Assembly (NCBI GenBank): GCA_010365205.1
Contig: JAAFGU010000163.1
Coordinates: forward strand, 1-5,957
Source of the DNA: Aromatoleum sp.
GTDB taxonomy: Bacteria > Pseudomonadota > Gammaproteobacteria > Burkholderiales > Casimicrobiaceae
DNA length: 5,957 nucleotides
Direction: 5' to 3'
The position numbers and the translations under genes were made by a program. The notes beneath the pieces are model-generated. The model worked only from the letters and a program-made list of their open reading frames with translations. It was not told the origin of the DNA and searched no databases. The first letter of the stretch is position 1. Every line of letters begins with the position of its first letter. Positions 5,224 to 5,957 of this stretch are shown here, piece after piece.

Positions 5224-5957
5224 TGGCCACAGCAACCGGCACCAACCGCATCACCATGGTCCAGGCGCTCAACCAGGCGCTGGCCGAGGAGATGGAACGC
5301 GACCCGACGATCATCCTGCTCGGCGAGGACGTCGGCGTGGACGGCGGCGTCTTCCGCGTGACGCAGGGACTCCAGGCGAGGTTCGGCGCCGACCGCGTCG
5401 TCGACACGCCGCTCGCGGAATCGGCGATCGCCGGCACCGCCGTCGGTCTCGCGCTCGGCGGCATGCGGCCCGTCATGGAGGTGCAGTTCTCGGGGTTCAT
5501 GAACTTCGCGTTCGAGCAGCTCCAGCCGCACGTCTCGCGTTTCCGCCAGCGCACCTGCGGCGGCCGCGCGATGCGCGTCGTCTGCCGCGCGCCGTCGGGC
5601 GGCGGCATCCGTGCCCTCGAGCACCACAGCGAGAGCGAAGAGGCGATGTACCTGAACACGCCGGGCTTCATCGTGATGATGCCGTCGGGTCCGCGCAACG
5701 CATACGGCCTCATGAAAGCGGCCGTCCGCTCCGACGATCCGGTGATCTTCTTCGAGCCGAAGAGCGTGTACCGCGCAGTGAAGGAGGAGGTGCCGGTCAA
5801 CGGCGACCCGATCGATGTCGGCCACGCGGAGATCCCGCAGGCGGGCACCGATGTGACCGTCGTGACGTGGGGCGCCATGGTCAAGCGCACGATGGACGCG
5901 ATCGCCGGACACGCGGCGTCGATCGAGGTCGTCGATCTCTTGACGCTCAAGCCGATG
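5223..5957 (+). CDS. pdhB: Pyruvate dehydrogenase E1 component, beta subunit (3' end outside window)
   Basis: The ATG overlaps the pdhA stop as TGATG, with GAGG at 5209-5212 and AAGGA at 5215-5219 as possible ribosome binding sites, so the two subunits are probably translated in coupled fashion at equal levels. The 245 codons present cover about three quarters of the usual 325-330 residues. GEDVG (34-38), DTPLAESAIAG (61-71, with Glu66 as the expected cofactor-activating glutamate), RAPSGGGIRALEHHS (122-136) and VVDLLTLKP (237-244) are hallmarks of the E1-beta family. The pyrimidine-binding domain is complete; the C-terminal transketolase domain is cut. The partner gene pdhA directly upstream makes the assignment firm as E1-beta, with pyruvate the likeliest substrate. 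An E2 acyltransferase gene would be expected to follow. Confidence 0.94.
   Translation, partial: MATATGTNRITMVQALNQALAEEMERDPTIILLGEDVGVDGGVFRVTQGLQARFGADRVVDTPLAESAIAGTAVGLALGGMRPVMEVQFSGFMNFAFEQLQPHVSRFRQRTCGGRAMRVVCRAPSGGGIRALEHHSESEEAMYLNTPGFIVMMPSGPRNAYGLMKAAVRSDDPVIFFEPKSVYRAVKEEVPVNGDPIDVGHAEIPQAGTDVTVVTWGAMVKRTMDAIAGHAASIEVVDLLTLKPM

Noticed and set aside
3862..5912. Long minus-strand open frames at 3862-5235, 4866-5912 and 5129-5950
   Set aside because: They lie antisense to pdhA and pdhB, which have clear family motifs. Their Arg/His/Leu-rich translations show no recognisable domain.

Overview
The window reads as a stretch of chromosome from a high-GC bacterium. The right half has almost only G or C at third codon positions. 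Pyruvate dehydrogenase is split into E1-alpha and E1-beta genes, and there is a lipoprotein carrying a sulfatase-modifying-factor (FGE-like) domain. Planctomycetota, Myxococcota-type deltaproteobacteria and Acidobacteriota would all fit; the sequence alone does not settle which.

Left part (1 to about 2440), plus strand, accessory in character. Bases 1-324 hold no gene I can firmly support, only a doubtful 60-codon reading frame (146-328) whose stop overlaps the next start as GTGA. Then come a 119-residue beta-rich protein of unknown function (325-684), a 181-residue protein with a Trp/Tyr-rich motif and an Ala-rich hydrophobic C-terminal region (820-1365), and a lipoprotein with an FGE-like fold that lacks both catalytic cysteines (1505-2440). 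Third-position G+C is visibly lower here than in the right half, lowest at the left edge and intermediate in the lipoprotein gene.

Middle part (2441-3952), minus strand. A cation-diffusion-facilitator metal transporter (3952 down to 3047) is followed 87 bases later by a 165-residue protein of unknown function (2959 down to 2462). The two probably share a transcript. This transcript meets the lipoprotein gene tail to tail across only 21 bases, which contain a 7-bp hairpin.

Right part (4057-5957), plus strand. This is the start of a pyruvate dehydrogenase operon: pdhA (E1-alpha) overlaps pdhB (E1-beta) by one base (TGATG), and pdhB runs off the window edge after 245 codons. The two subunits form the thiamine-diphosphate-dependent E1 that decarboxylates pyruvate and passes the acetyl group to E2; the E2 gene would be expected beyond the right edge. 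The transporter and pdhA diverge from a 104-base spacer with two similar inverted repeats, one overlapping a possible pdhA promoter.

I do not see a defence system, CRISPR array, RNA gene, insertion sequence or biosynthetic cluster. The most novel-looking content is the unrecognised pair at 325-1365, especially the possible membrane-active 181-residue protein.
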